A stretch of DNA of 7,094 bases, taken from the NCBI GenBank assembly GCA_903889785.1, contig CAISYT010000156.1, positions 1 through 7,094 on the forward strand, read 5' to 3'. Source of the DNA: an uncultured Caulobacterales bacterium. GTDB lineage: Bacteria > Pseudomonadota > Alphaproteobacteria > Caulobacterales > Caulobacteraceae. The notes beneath the pieces are model-generated. The model worked only from the letters and a program-made list of their open reading frames with translations. It ran no database searches and was not told the DNA's origin. Shown in pieces: positions 1 through 5,797 of this stretch; the stretch's first letter is position 1, and each line of letters begins with the position of its first letter. A program made the translations under genes and the position numbers.

Positions 1-943
1 AGACGGGCGCGAGCAGCGACAGTCTTTCGACTACAGCTTTTTCGTCATCAAGGACAAGCACGCCGGAGAAGCTTTGTTTGCCGGTCTGAGGATCAGCCAG
101 ACTTACCGGCTGGGCGAAATGTCGGTTCAGTTCTGCGACCACGACCGAGAGGGGTTGGCCGCGATAGACCAGTCGACCGTTGCGCCAGGCGAAGGCGTCT
201 TCAGGATCAAAGGCGCTGATGCGGGTCGCCTGGCCGGCGGCGTGTTCCAGACGCTGCCCGGGCAGAAGGAGCACAGCATTGTCGCTGTTTCCATGCGGTC
301 GGACCTCGACGATGCCGCGCCGGACCGTCACGGCAAGGTCGCCGCTACGGCGGCTAACGTTAAATTCGGTACCCACGACGCGGACCACCTGGTCGCCGAC
401 CGTGATCAGAAACGGGCGCTTTGGATCCTTGGTCACGTCGAAGACCGCCTCGGCGTCGCCCATGGTCACCTGGCGTTCGCCTCGCGTCATGCGCACGGTC
501 AGGCGGGAACCTGAATTCATATGCACCTTGCTGCCGTCGCTGAGCACCACGGTGCGGGTCTCGCCGCGAGCGGTTTCATAAGCCTGCTGCGGATAGAGAA
601 ATGAACCGGCGAATGGCATCACCGTCAGGGCAACGGCGGCGGCCGCCAACGCCCCACCCAAACCCCACCGGGTGATGCGGTTCGGGCTAGCCTGCCGTGG
701 GATCAGCCGCGCAGGAGAGCCGGTCTGGTCCAGGCGCGATTTTATAGCAGGGGCGATCTGGTCGATTTCCGACCAAACGGCGAGTGTATCGTCATAGGCG
801 GCCTTGCGGTGCGGCAAGGCCTCAAGCCAAGCGTCGAAATCCACCCAGTCCTGGGCGCCGCTGGCGTCGTTCCGCAGGCGCATCAGCCAGTCGACCGCCG
901 CCTGGCGGTCCTTGTTTGTGCCGCCCTGCTTGCCGCCGCGCAT
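1..943 (-). CDS. FecR-family anti-sigma regulator, 3' end beyond window
   Basis: Inner-membrane regulator expected to bind the ECF sigma factor encoded just upstream and release it on a signal from an outer-membrane receptor (family knowledge). 314 residues are visible, with no stop before the window edge. Residues 12-60 match the cytoplasmic N-terminal DUF4880 domain (AAVDWLMRLR, FDAWLEALPHRKAAY, LAVWSEI). Residues 94-117 form one hydrophobic segment. Residues 122-215 are the periplasmic FecR domain, with ARGETRTVVLSDGSKVHMNS, GDAEAVFDV, RPFLITVGD and VVGTEFNV. Residues 250-314 look like the C-terminal STN-like/DUF4974 part (FAWRNGRLVYRGQPL, AELNRHF). The start at 943 has AGG six bases upstream and leaves a normal short lead-in to DUF4880. 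An in-frame ATG at 985 would add 14 residues and shorten the gap to the sigma gene to 35 bases. The family is certain; the exact start is not. Confidence 0.93.
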   Translation of the reverse strand, partial: MRGGKQGGTNKDRQAAVDWLMRLRNDASGAQDWVDFDAWLEALPHRKAAYDDTLAVWSEIDQIAPAIKSRLDQTGSPARLIPRQASPNRITRWGLGGALAAAAVALTVMPFAGSFLYPQQAYETARGETRTVVLSDGSKVHMNSGSRLTVRMTRGERQVTMGDAEAVFDVTKDPKRPFLITVGDQVVRVVGTEFNVSRRSGDLAVTVRRGIVEVRPHGNSDNAVLLLPGQRLEHAAGQATRISAFDPEDAFAWRNGRLVYRGQPLSVVVAELNRHFAQPVSLADPQTGKQSFSGVLVLDDEKAVVERLSLLAPV

Positions 944-1020
944 TGTCAGCCTGTGCTCCGGCAGATCTTGATGCCCTGCCCCCATGACGCCGCCGATGCC
1001 ATCCACCCCCCGCTTGCGAA

Positions 1021-1626
1021 TCAAACGGTCCCGTTTCCGGATGATCCCAGTCGTTTGACCAAAATCTTAATGGCTGCGCTGATATGCTTTTCCACGGCCT
1101 TGGTCGAGACACCCATCGCCTTGGCGGTCGTCGCCTGGCTTAAGCCCTCCAGGCGATGCAGCGAAAACGCCTGGCGCATTCGCGGCGGCAGGTCCTCGAT
1201 CGCCGCCGTCGCCGCCAAAAGGCGCTGATGAGACGACACGGCGTCGTCGGCGCCGGGAATGTCGGCGATTTCCTCTCCGCCAACAGTGATCCGGCGGCTG
1301 TCGCGCCATGCCGTGTCGCGCGCCAGACCGCGCTTCTGCTGGCGCAGGCGGTCGAGCATGAGGTTCGAGCCGATCTGGTAGAGCAGGGCCATGGGGTTAT
1401 GCACCACGGTCGACAACTTCAACGCCCCCAGCTTCAGATAGATGTCCTGCACCAGATCTTCGGCTGCCGCCGCCGAGCCCAGTTTCGCAGCGAATATGCG
1501 AACCAAGCTGGCCCGGCGTTCCAGATAGAGCGCAATGATTTCCGAAGGTGCCGTTTCGGGCACCGTCGTATCGGTCCGGCGATCACCGTCCGTCAGCCGT
1601 TGGGTGTTCGTCTCATCAGATGCCAT
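1021..1626 (-). CDS. ECF sigma factor, FecI-like
   Basis: RNA polymerase sigma factor of the extracytoplasmic-function type, expected to direct transcription of a small regulon under control of the FecR protein that follows. From the ATG at 1626 it is 201 residues, normal for the class. Region 2 covers roughly residues 29-99 (EDLVQDIYLKL, then NPMALLYQIGSNLMLDRLRQ). Region 4 covers roughly 137-193 (AAIEDLPPRMRQAFSLHRLE, GLSQATTAKAMGVSTKAVEK), the helix-turn-helix that reads the -35 element. A linker of about 35 residues joins them, with no extra C-terminal domain. An in-frame GTG at 1656 would add ten residues. A GGAGGG at 1637-1642 lies 15 bases before the ATG, longer than ideal, and the GTG has no clear ribosome binding site, so I prefer the ATG. 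The fecR gene follows 77 bases later (35 if it starts at 985), consistent with one transcript. The inducing signal cannot be read from sequence. Confidence 0.93.
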   Translation of the reverse strand: MASDETNTQRLTDGDRRTDTTVPETAPSEIIALYLERRASLVRIFAAKLGSAAAAEDLVQDIYLKLGALKLSTVVHNPMALLYQIGSNLMLDRLRQQKRGLARDTAWRDSRRITVGGEEIADIPGADDAVSSHQRLLAATAAIEDLPPRMRQAFSLHRLEGLSQATTAKAMGVSTKAVEKHISAAIKILVKRLGSSGNGTV

Positions 1627-1717
1627 ACGCGTTTCGTCAGACCCTCCAAGATCCACACCGGTCAGGCGCTTGAGTCACCGCAGAAGGCAGCCTGGTTGAT
1701 GCCCCCTAATTTCGCCT

Positions 1718-1736
1718 AAACCAATATAATCGGTTT
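1718..1736. promoter_or_regulatory. candidate operator: 19-bp near-palindrome
   Basis: The sequence AAACCAATATAATCGGTTT has perfect five-base outer arms (AAACC/GGTTT) and pairs at seven of nine symmetric positions around a central T. It sits between the divergent sigma and tannase genes, about 90 bases upstream of the sigma start and 345 upstream of the tannase start. The size and symmetry fit a dimeric repressor or activator site. No regulator gene for it is in the window, so the role is inferred. Confidence 0.35.
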
Positions 1737-2068
1737 GTCGCCTCGTCGCTGCCAGGCGCAGGCCCGGCCTTGCCGCATTTATACACCTGTCCGTAACACC
1801 GACCTACGCGCTTAAGCCGTCATCAGCGGACAGGCCATTGACTGGACCATTGCCGGTCAGACCCCGCTGGAAAAACGGCTTGCGTCTTGACGGGCCTGTG
1901 CCAAGGATCACCCCAATCTGTCCGGGAAGAAGGTGGTTTCGAAAACGAGGTAGATGACCCGGGCCGGTTCCTGGTGGGTGCCGAATGGCCCCGCTGCTCC
2001 GTTTCCTCGATCCGACCGTCCAAGCCTCCCGGTCTTAAGAACGCGCTCAAACCGCCCATTGGCTTTGT

Positions 2069-2073
2069 GAGGA
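2069..2073 (+). promoter_or_regulatory. ribosome binding site that sets the tannase start
   Basis: GAGGA lies eight bases before the TTG at 2082-2084. It supports that TTG as the real start, immediately before a lysine-rich signal-peptide N-region (KKIVK), rather than the longer open frame from 1887 or the GTG at 2067, which overlaps this site. Confidence 0.7.
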
Positions 2074-2081
2074 CCAAATCC

Positions 2082-3710
2082 TTGAAAAAAATCGTCAAAA
2101 TTCAACTTGTGGCCCCCGCGGCCCTTGCCGCCTTCGCCCTGGCCGCCGGTGCCGCAGGCTCTGCCTCCGCCACGGAAGCGGCCTGTACGGCGACGGCCGC
2201 GACCGTCATTCCCGCCAGCGTCTCGATCCTGCCCACCAAGGGGGCCAAGGTCACCAAGGCAGACTATGTCGCGGCCAAGGGCGCGACCGGTCCCTATTGC
2301 AAGTTGATCGGCGAAATTAACGCGGTCGATCCGATGGCTCATCCCGTGCTGTTCGAGGTCAATCTGCCAGAGGCCTGGAATGGCAAGGCCTTGCAATATG
2401 GCGGCGGCGGCCTGAACGGCACTCTGGTCAATGGCCTACAGCCGCTACGCGACCAGCCGCCGGGCGTGCCTATTCCGATCGCTCAAGGCTATGCGACCTA
2501 CGGTACCGACGCCGGCCATCCGAACGCAAAGCCCGACATACAGGTGTTCTGGACTAACCCGGAAGAGGCGATCAACCACGCCTATGCATCGTACAAGAAG
2601 ACCCACGACGTCGCACAGACCCTGATCTCTGCCTATTATGGTAAGGCTCCGACGCGCCGCTACTTTTTCGGCGGCTCAGAAGGTGGGCGCGAGGCGATGA
2701 ACTCGATCCAGCGCTATCCGAACGACTATGAGGGCGTTATCGCCACAGTGCCGGCAGTCCACTGGGTTAGCGGAAAGCTGGCCAATAATCGCTCGTTCCG
2801 TCTGGCAAGTGATGGCGGTTTTCTAAGTGCGGCCAAGCTCAAGCTGCTACGGAACGCCACGAATGCAACCTGCGATAAGCTCGATGGCCTGGTCGACGGG
2901 GTGATCTCCCGCTACCGCGGCTGTTCGACCCTGTTTAAGCCAGAGAGCATTCGTTGCGTCGGCGGTGCTGATACTGGCGACACCTGTTTGTCAGACAAGC
3001 AAATCGCCCTGGTCAACGGTATACGTTCGCCCTACCGCCTGCCGTTCCCAATTGCCAACGGCTATACCGAGTTCTCGGCCCTGAGCACCGGCGGCGAAGA
3101 TATGGACGGTACGGTTAATCCATGGATCGTCGATGACGAAAAACTACCCGCCGATGATCTCGGCCAGAGCCACTATGGACCTGGCACGATCCGCTTCTTG
3201 ATCACGCGCGACGCCAAGTACGTCGGCGATCCCGATCCGGCCCAATACAAGGATGCCATTCTCAAGGCGTCGATGATGATGGACGCCACCAATCCCAATC
3301 TCGGTGCCTACCAGGCGCACGGCGGCAAGCTGATCATGAAGGAAAATACGGCCGATTATACGGTCTCACCGGAAGGTGTGTTCACCTACTACGACACTGT
3401 GGTGAAGACGCTCGGCAAGCCCAAGGTCGACTCCTTCGTTCGCTTTTACGTCAATCCGGGCGTCAATCACGGCGGTTCGGGAACCCAGGCCGACGGATCG
3501 CAGATTCCTGACAAGGTCGATTTGCTCGCCGCGCTCGACAAATGGGTCGAGAGCGGTTCTGTGCCTGGGACCCTGACCGTCGCCAGCTATGCCAAGGAAA
3601 GCCTCGGTACGCCGATCGCGGTGCGGCCGTTGTGCGCCTACCAGACCTATCCCGCCTATGTTTCGGGCGACCCCAAGGTGGCGGCCAGCTTTACCTGCAA
3701 GCCCTTCTGA
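2082..3710 (+). CDS. secreted tannase/feruloyl esterase family hydrolase
   Basis: Predicted exported alpha/beta hydrolase of the tannase family (PF07519), which cleaves ester bonds of plant phenolics such as galloyl or feruloyl esters; the actual substrate is unknown. It is 542 residues from the TTG start. Residues 1-30 are a Sec signal peptide (KKIVK, hydrophobic alanine-rich core, probable cleavage after ASA). WNGKALQYGGGGLNG is the family's N-terminal core motif. The nucleophile is Ser199 in FFGGSEGGR. The lid calcium-loop motif is CDKLDGLVDG (264-273) with C281. The acid is Asp425 in NTADYTVSPEG, and the base is His463 in NPGVNHGG. Characterised members have Cys just before the Ser and just after the His, forming a disulfide; here both are Gly. 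The gene diverges from the sigma/FecR pair and ends in a terminator. The family call is strong; the substrate is open. Confidence 0.93.
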   Translation: MKKIVKIQLVAPAALAAFALAAGAAGSASATEAACTATAATVIPASVSILPTKGAKVTKADYVAAKGATGPYCKLIGEINAVDPMAHPVLFEVNLPEAWNGKALQYGGGGLNGTLVNGLQPLRDQPPGVPIPIAQGYATYGTDAGHPNAKPDIQVFWTNPEEAINHAYASYKKTHDVAQTLISAYYGKAPTRRYFFGGSEGGREAMNSIQRYPNDYEGVIATVPAVHWVSGKLANNRSFRLASDGGFLSAAKLKLLRNATNATCDKLDGLVDGVISRYRGCSTLFKPESIRCVGGADTGDTCLSDKQIALVNGIRSPYRLPFPIANGYTEFSALSTGGEDMDGTVNPWIVDDEKLPADDLGQSHYGPGTIRFLITRDAKYVGDPDPAQYKDAILKASMMMDATNPNLGAYQAHGGKLIMKENTADYTVSPEGVFTYYDTVVKTLGKPKVDSFVRFYVNPGVNHGGSGTQADGSQIPDKVDLLAALDKWVESGSVPGTLTVASYAKESLGTPIAVRPLCAYQTYPAYVSGDPKVAASFTCKPF

Positions 3711-3724
3711 GAGGAAAATGAAAA

Positions 3725-3754
3725 GGGCCTGGACACCGCGCGGTATCCAGGCCC
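3725..3754 (-). terminator. intrinsic terminator for the minus-strand lectin-like gene
   Basis: A perfect nine-base stem, GGGCCTGGA (3725-3733) with TCCAGGCCC (3746-3754), is extended inward by ACC/GGT after one mismatch. Read on the minus strand it is followed directly by TTTTCATTTTC, giving the U-tract of an intrinsic terminator for transcripts from 3806-4507. On the plus strand it is followed only by GATTTC, so it should stop plus-strand transcripts poorly. Confidence 0.7.
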
Positions 3755-3770
3755 GATTTCAATAAGGGTG

Positions 3771-3804
3771 GGCGGCGCTTCCGATCGGATGCGCCGCCGT
3801 TTTT
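3771..3804 (+). terminator. intrinsic terminator for the tannase gene
   Basis: An eight-base GC stem, GGCGGCGC (3771-3778) with GCGCCGCC (3791-3798), encloses a second short stem (TCCG/CGGA) after a T-T mismatch. It is followed by GTTTTTC on the plus strand. It lies about 60 bases after the tannase stop and touches the stop codon of the convergent gene at 3806. Confidence 0.8.
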
Positions 3805-3805
3805 C

Positions 3806-4507
3806 TTAGTTCACAGCGAAGCAGTATAAAAGACCAGCGCCGCCGGTCGAGACTAGGTTTGGCTGGCTGCAGCCACGGCTATCGTGGGTTGAGTTCCAGG
3901 AGCCATTGCCGCCGCCGGTCTTGTCGTGGTGGCCCAACCGCACCGAGCCATCACTATTCGACGTGTAGTTCTTGCAGGTCTTATCGGCACCGGCAGGATA
4001 GGCGCGACCGTCCGGCGTCGAGCCGGTCAGGATGTCATGTTGGTTGGGCATGTCGCCCACGCCGTTGACGACGGTGTTCTTCTCGGTGAACGAGGTCATC
4101 TTTGCAAAGGCAACGCCCATGCGGGCGTCGTTGATGTCGTCGCCGTGGATCTGGGCGACGCTGTCGCCGACCTTGGCACCACGTGCGTTGAACCACGGAC
4201 CCTTGCCAATGCGGTCGCGCGCGTTCACGGCGCCCGCGCCTTGGGTGCTCAGATAGGCGTGCCAAGTTACGCCGCCGCGGCCGGCGGCCGTGGCCAGGGC
4301 CTGGCAGTGAGCGTCAGCACCGGCGAGACCGCCGATGTTGGCCCCATCGCCTTTGCCAACGCTGGTGACGAAGAAGCTCATCGGCGCCGGCGGCGGCGGG
4401 GCAGCGGCGGGAGCCGCCGGGGCCTGTGCGAATGCGACCGCACCGACGATCGAGGCGGCTGCGACGCCGCTCAGCGCGGCGGCGATCATTTTTTTGTCAA
4501 TCTGCAT
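3806..4507 (-). CDS. exported lectin-like protein of unknown function
   Basis: A 233-residue exported protein. Residues 1-27 are a Sec signal peptide (DKK, hydrophobic alanine-rich core, cleavage likely after AFA), followed by an Ala/Pro linker to about residue 42 (APAAPAAAPPPPAP). The mature domain (43-233) resembles small proteobacterial proteins often labelled lectin or DUF1554-like, with a C-type-lectin-like/endostatin-like fold; this is from memory of the family pattern. Typical motifs are MSFFVTSVGKGDGANIGGL, ADAHCQALA, TWHAYLST, NARDRIGKGPWFNA, DILTGSTPDG, SWNSTHDSRGCSQ and GGAGLLYCFA. Cysteines 68, 178, 213 and 229 could form two disulfides, fitting a periplasmic or secreted place. 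No catalytic motif is evident. GGAG at 4515-4518, seven bases from the ATG, supports the start. It stands alone on its strand, converging on the tannase gene. The ligand is unknown. Confidence 0.85.
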   Translation of the reverse strand: MQIDKKMIAAALSGVAAASIVGAVAFAQAPAAPAAAPPPPAPMSFFVTSVGKGDGANIGGLAGADAHCQALATAAGRGGVTWHAYLSTQGAGAVNARDRIGKGPWFNARGAKVGDSVAQIHGDDINDARMGVAFAKMTSFTEKNTVVNGVGDMPNQHDILTGSTPDGRAYPAGADKTCKNYTSNSDGSVRLGHHDKTGGGNGSWNSTHDSRGCSQPNLVSTGGAGLLYCFAVN

Positions 4508-4649
4508 TTTAGGTCTCCGTTCCCTTTTTCAGTTGTCACTACCAGACCACCTTTTGCAGAGGGCCTAGCGCTCGTTTCAAGATTCGAACGATGGCATGGA
4601 CAAAGTCAGTTGGCCACATGCTCTAGATTAACAGAACGCGAGAAAGACC

Positions 4650-4672
4650 CGCCGCGATTTGAGTGTGCGGCG
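4650..4672 (-). terminator. possible weak terminator after the M23 peptidase gene
   Basis: Six-base GC stem (CGCCGC 4650-4655 with GCGGCG 4667-4672) and an 11-base loop, just past the stop of the peptidase gene on the minus strand, followed by GGTCTTTCTC. The U-tract is interrupted, so termination is plausible but not strong. It would separate the xseA cluster from the lectin-like gene downstream. The rest of the 166-base gap (4508-4673) shows only the ribosome binding site of the lectin-like gene and no promoter that I can support. Confidence 0.4.
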
Positions 4673-4673
4673 C

Positions 4674-5540
4674 TTAAGCCCTCGGCGGGGCCGTTGCACC
4701 GACCATCAGGCTGGGGTCAAGGTTGCGGCCTTTCCATTTCATCCGCCAGCAGCAATGCGGGCCCGTAGCGCGGCCCTCCATGCCCACCGCGCCTAGGCGC
4801 TCGCCGCGCCCGATGGTTTTGCCGGCGGAAACGTCGATCCGCGACATGTGCAGGTACATGGACACCAGACCCTGACCGTGGTCGATCATCACCAGACCTC
4901 CATCGTAGTGCAGACCGGTCTCGGCGAAACAGACTGTGCCAGCCCCGGGTGCGACAATCGGTGTTCCCACCGGTGCCGCCAGATCAATGCCGTAATGAGG
5001 ACGTTCCGCTATGTCGTTTAGGATGCGCTGACCGCCGAAAAGGGCTGAAACGCGGGTGTATTGCACCGGCCAGTCGAAGCCGGTGCGGAAGGCGTCGGCG
5101 TCGGCATCGCTGGCGAAGCCTGCCGCCTTGCGCACCGCTTCGGTGTGGATGCGTTCCAGAAGGGCGGGGTCTGAGGGTGTAACCTGGTCCTGCGGCAAGC
5201 CCTCTATGCGCTGGGTATCGTAGGTTCCCGGCGCGATGGTCAGGATCTGAGTTGCACGGCCATCGTCCGTCTCGACCATCAGTTCGGCCAAAGGCGGGGC
5301 GTCGCGGTCAAAGCCGACCACGAAATAGCCCGAAGCTGAAGCGCGGCCCACCGACAGGCCGTCGACAAACACCGTCGCGCGCGGTTGCGTTGCACCGATG
5401 GCGTAGCCGCATTGCTTCAGTTTTCCAGCCAGGGCGAGGCTGGGCGGTTTGGCGAAGGCACTGGCCGGAGCAAAGCCACTCAGTCCGGTACCCACAAGAG
5501 CGGTAAGGACCGTGCGGCGGTTCATGGCCGCGTCGTCCAT
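4674..5540 (-). CDS. M23-family metallopeptidase, Tat-exported, with altered HxH motif
   Basis: Predicted periplasmic peptidase of the LytM/M23 type, a family that cuts peptidoglycan cross-links or activates amidases. It is 288 residues. NRRTVLTALVG near the N-terminus, with a cleavage-like ASAFA, indicates a twin-arginine signal; the ATG at 5525 (MNRRTVLT) is an equally good start. Residues 31-160 are an N-terminal region with beta-rich segments (ATVFVDGLSVGRASASGYFV). The M23 domain covers about 165-280: zinc ligands His182 and Asp186 in HYGIDLAAPVGTPI, His231 in MYLHMS, then GRGERLGAVG and TGPHCCWRMKW. Canonical members read GPHxH; here His262 is kept but the second His, a zinc ligand, is Cys264. 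Cys may still bind zinc, or the protein may be a non-catalytic regulator. It is the last gene of the xseA cluster, 13 bases after the DUF2093 gene. Confidence 0.9.
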   Translation of the reverse strand: MDDAAMNRRTVLTALVGTGLSGFAPASAFAKPPSLALAGKLKQCGYAIGATQPRATVFVDGLSVGRASASGYFVVGFDRDAPPLAELMVETDDGRATQILTIAPGTYDTQRIEGLPQDQVTPSDPALLERIHTEAVRKAAGFASDADADAFRTGFDWPVQYTRVSALFGGQRILNDIAERPHYGIDLAAPVGTPIVAPGAGTVCFAETGLHYDGGLVMIDHGQGLVSMYLHMSRIDVSAGKTIGRGERLGAVGMEGRATGPHCCWRMKWKGRNLDPSLMVGATAPPRA

Positions 5541-5553
5541 GCCGCTCGCCAGG

Positions 5554-5769
5554 TCATGGATTGAGCGCTTTCCAGCGCTGCAGGGCCTCGGCCGGTCCGG
5601 CGTAGGCTTCCTGCAGGATCGGGTTCCAATATCTCAAGGTATCGACCGGTATCTTCTGGCTGGTCACGGCGCACAGCACATGCCGGCCGGGCCGCAGCAC
5701 GGTATATTCGCCGTCGCCATAGTGAAGCACGGCTATGTCGGCATTCTGGTCGCGATCGAAGGCGTTCAT
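5554..5769 (-). CDS. DUF2093 domain-containing protein
   Basis: A 71-residue protein matching DUF2093 (PF09866), a small uncharacterised alphaproteobacterial family often found next to xseA. Visible family features are the N-terminal NAFDR, a short strand pattern (AVLHYGDGEYTVLRPGRHVL), CAVTSQKIPVDTLRYWN and the C-terminal QEAYAGPAEALQRW. Its length is normal for the family. It has no signal peptide or membrane segment, so it is probably cytoplasmic. It starts 28 bases after the xseA stop and ends 13 bases before the peptidase gene, so it is probably co-transcribed with both. A GAGG about 15 bases upstream is a poor ribosome binding site, which may mean translation depends on the upstream gene. 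The function is unknown. Confidence 0.9.
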   Translation of the reverse strand: MNAFDRDQNADIAVLHYGDGEYTVLRPGRHVLCAVTSQKIPVDTLRYWNPILQEAYAGPAEALQRWKALNP

Positions 5770-5797
5770 AGGAACAAGCTTACCTCAATACCGCCGC

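Larger units (their letters stand above)
1657..2081. other. divergent intergenic region between sigma gene and tannase gene
   Basis: About 425 bases between two divergent genes, which must hold both promoters. I see a 19-bp near-palindrome at 1718-1736, a TATAAT at 1725-1730 inside it without a good -35, and TTGACGG at 1887-1893, which matches the Caulobacter -35 consensus but has no good -10 partner at normal spacing. A weaker inverted repeat is at 1839-1845/1853-1859 (TGACTGG/CCGGTCA, one mismatch). The plus frame stays open from 1887 into the tannase gene, but the residues encoded there (1887-2081) precede the signal peptide and do not look like part of the enzyme. A protein-like stretch interrupted by stops (1816-1953) is described under findings. 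No RNA gene is apparent. Confidence 0.6.

Noticed and set aside
822..1112. 96-codon minus-strand open frame across the sigma/FecR junction
   Set aside because: It overlaps both recognised genes in another frame, and its Arg/Gly/Pro-rich content shows no family features.
1725..1730. Perfect TATAAT on the plus strand as a tannase promoter
   Set aside because: No -35-like hexamer lies at 16-18 bases upstream (TTGATG at 1696 is 23 bases away), so a promoter claim is not supported.
1839..1859. Imperfect inverted repeat TGACTGG/CCGGTCA and a nearby repeated CCATTG
   Set aside because: Short, with a mismatch, and within the chance level for a 425-base GC-rich region; kept only as a note in the intergenic entry.
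1954..2070. 38-codon frame with ATG after GAGG, ending just before the tannase start (possible leader peptide)
   Set aside because: Its residues are Pro/Arg-rich as expected from a GC-rich off-frame reading, the spacer from GAGG to ATG is only three bases, and no attenuator-like hairpin pair follows.
1887..2081. In-frame upstream extension of the tannase gene from a TTG at 1887
   Set aside because: It would bury the signal peptide 65 residues inside the protein; the residues lack family similarity, and a good GAGGA site sits before the TTG at 2082. The 1887 TTG is part of a TTGACGG that resembles a -35 element.
3718..3765. 15-codon frame after GAGGA (MKRAWTPRGIQARFQ) following the tannase stop
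   Set aside because: It lies exactly across the terminator hairpin, and its spacing to GAGGA is too short; it is explained by the hairpin sequence.
3926..4768. 280-codon plus-strand open frame opposite the lectin-like gene
   Set aside because: It is antisense to a gene with a clear signal peptide and family motifs, and crosses into the peptidase gene; typical GC-rich shadow frame.
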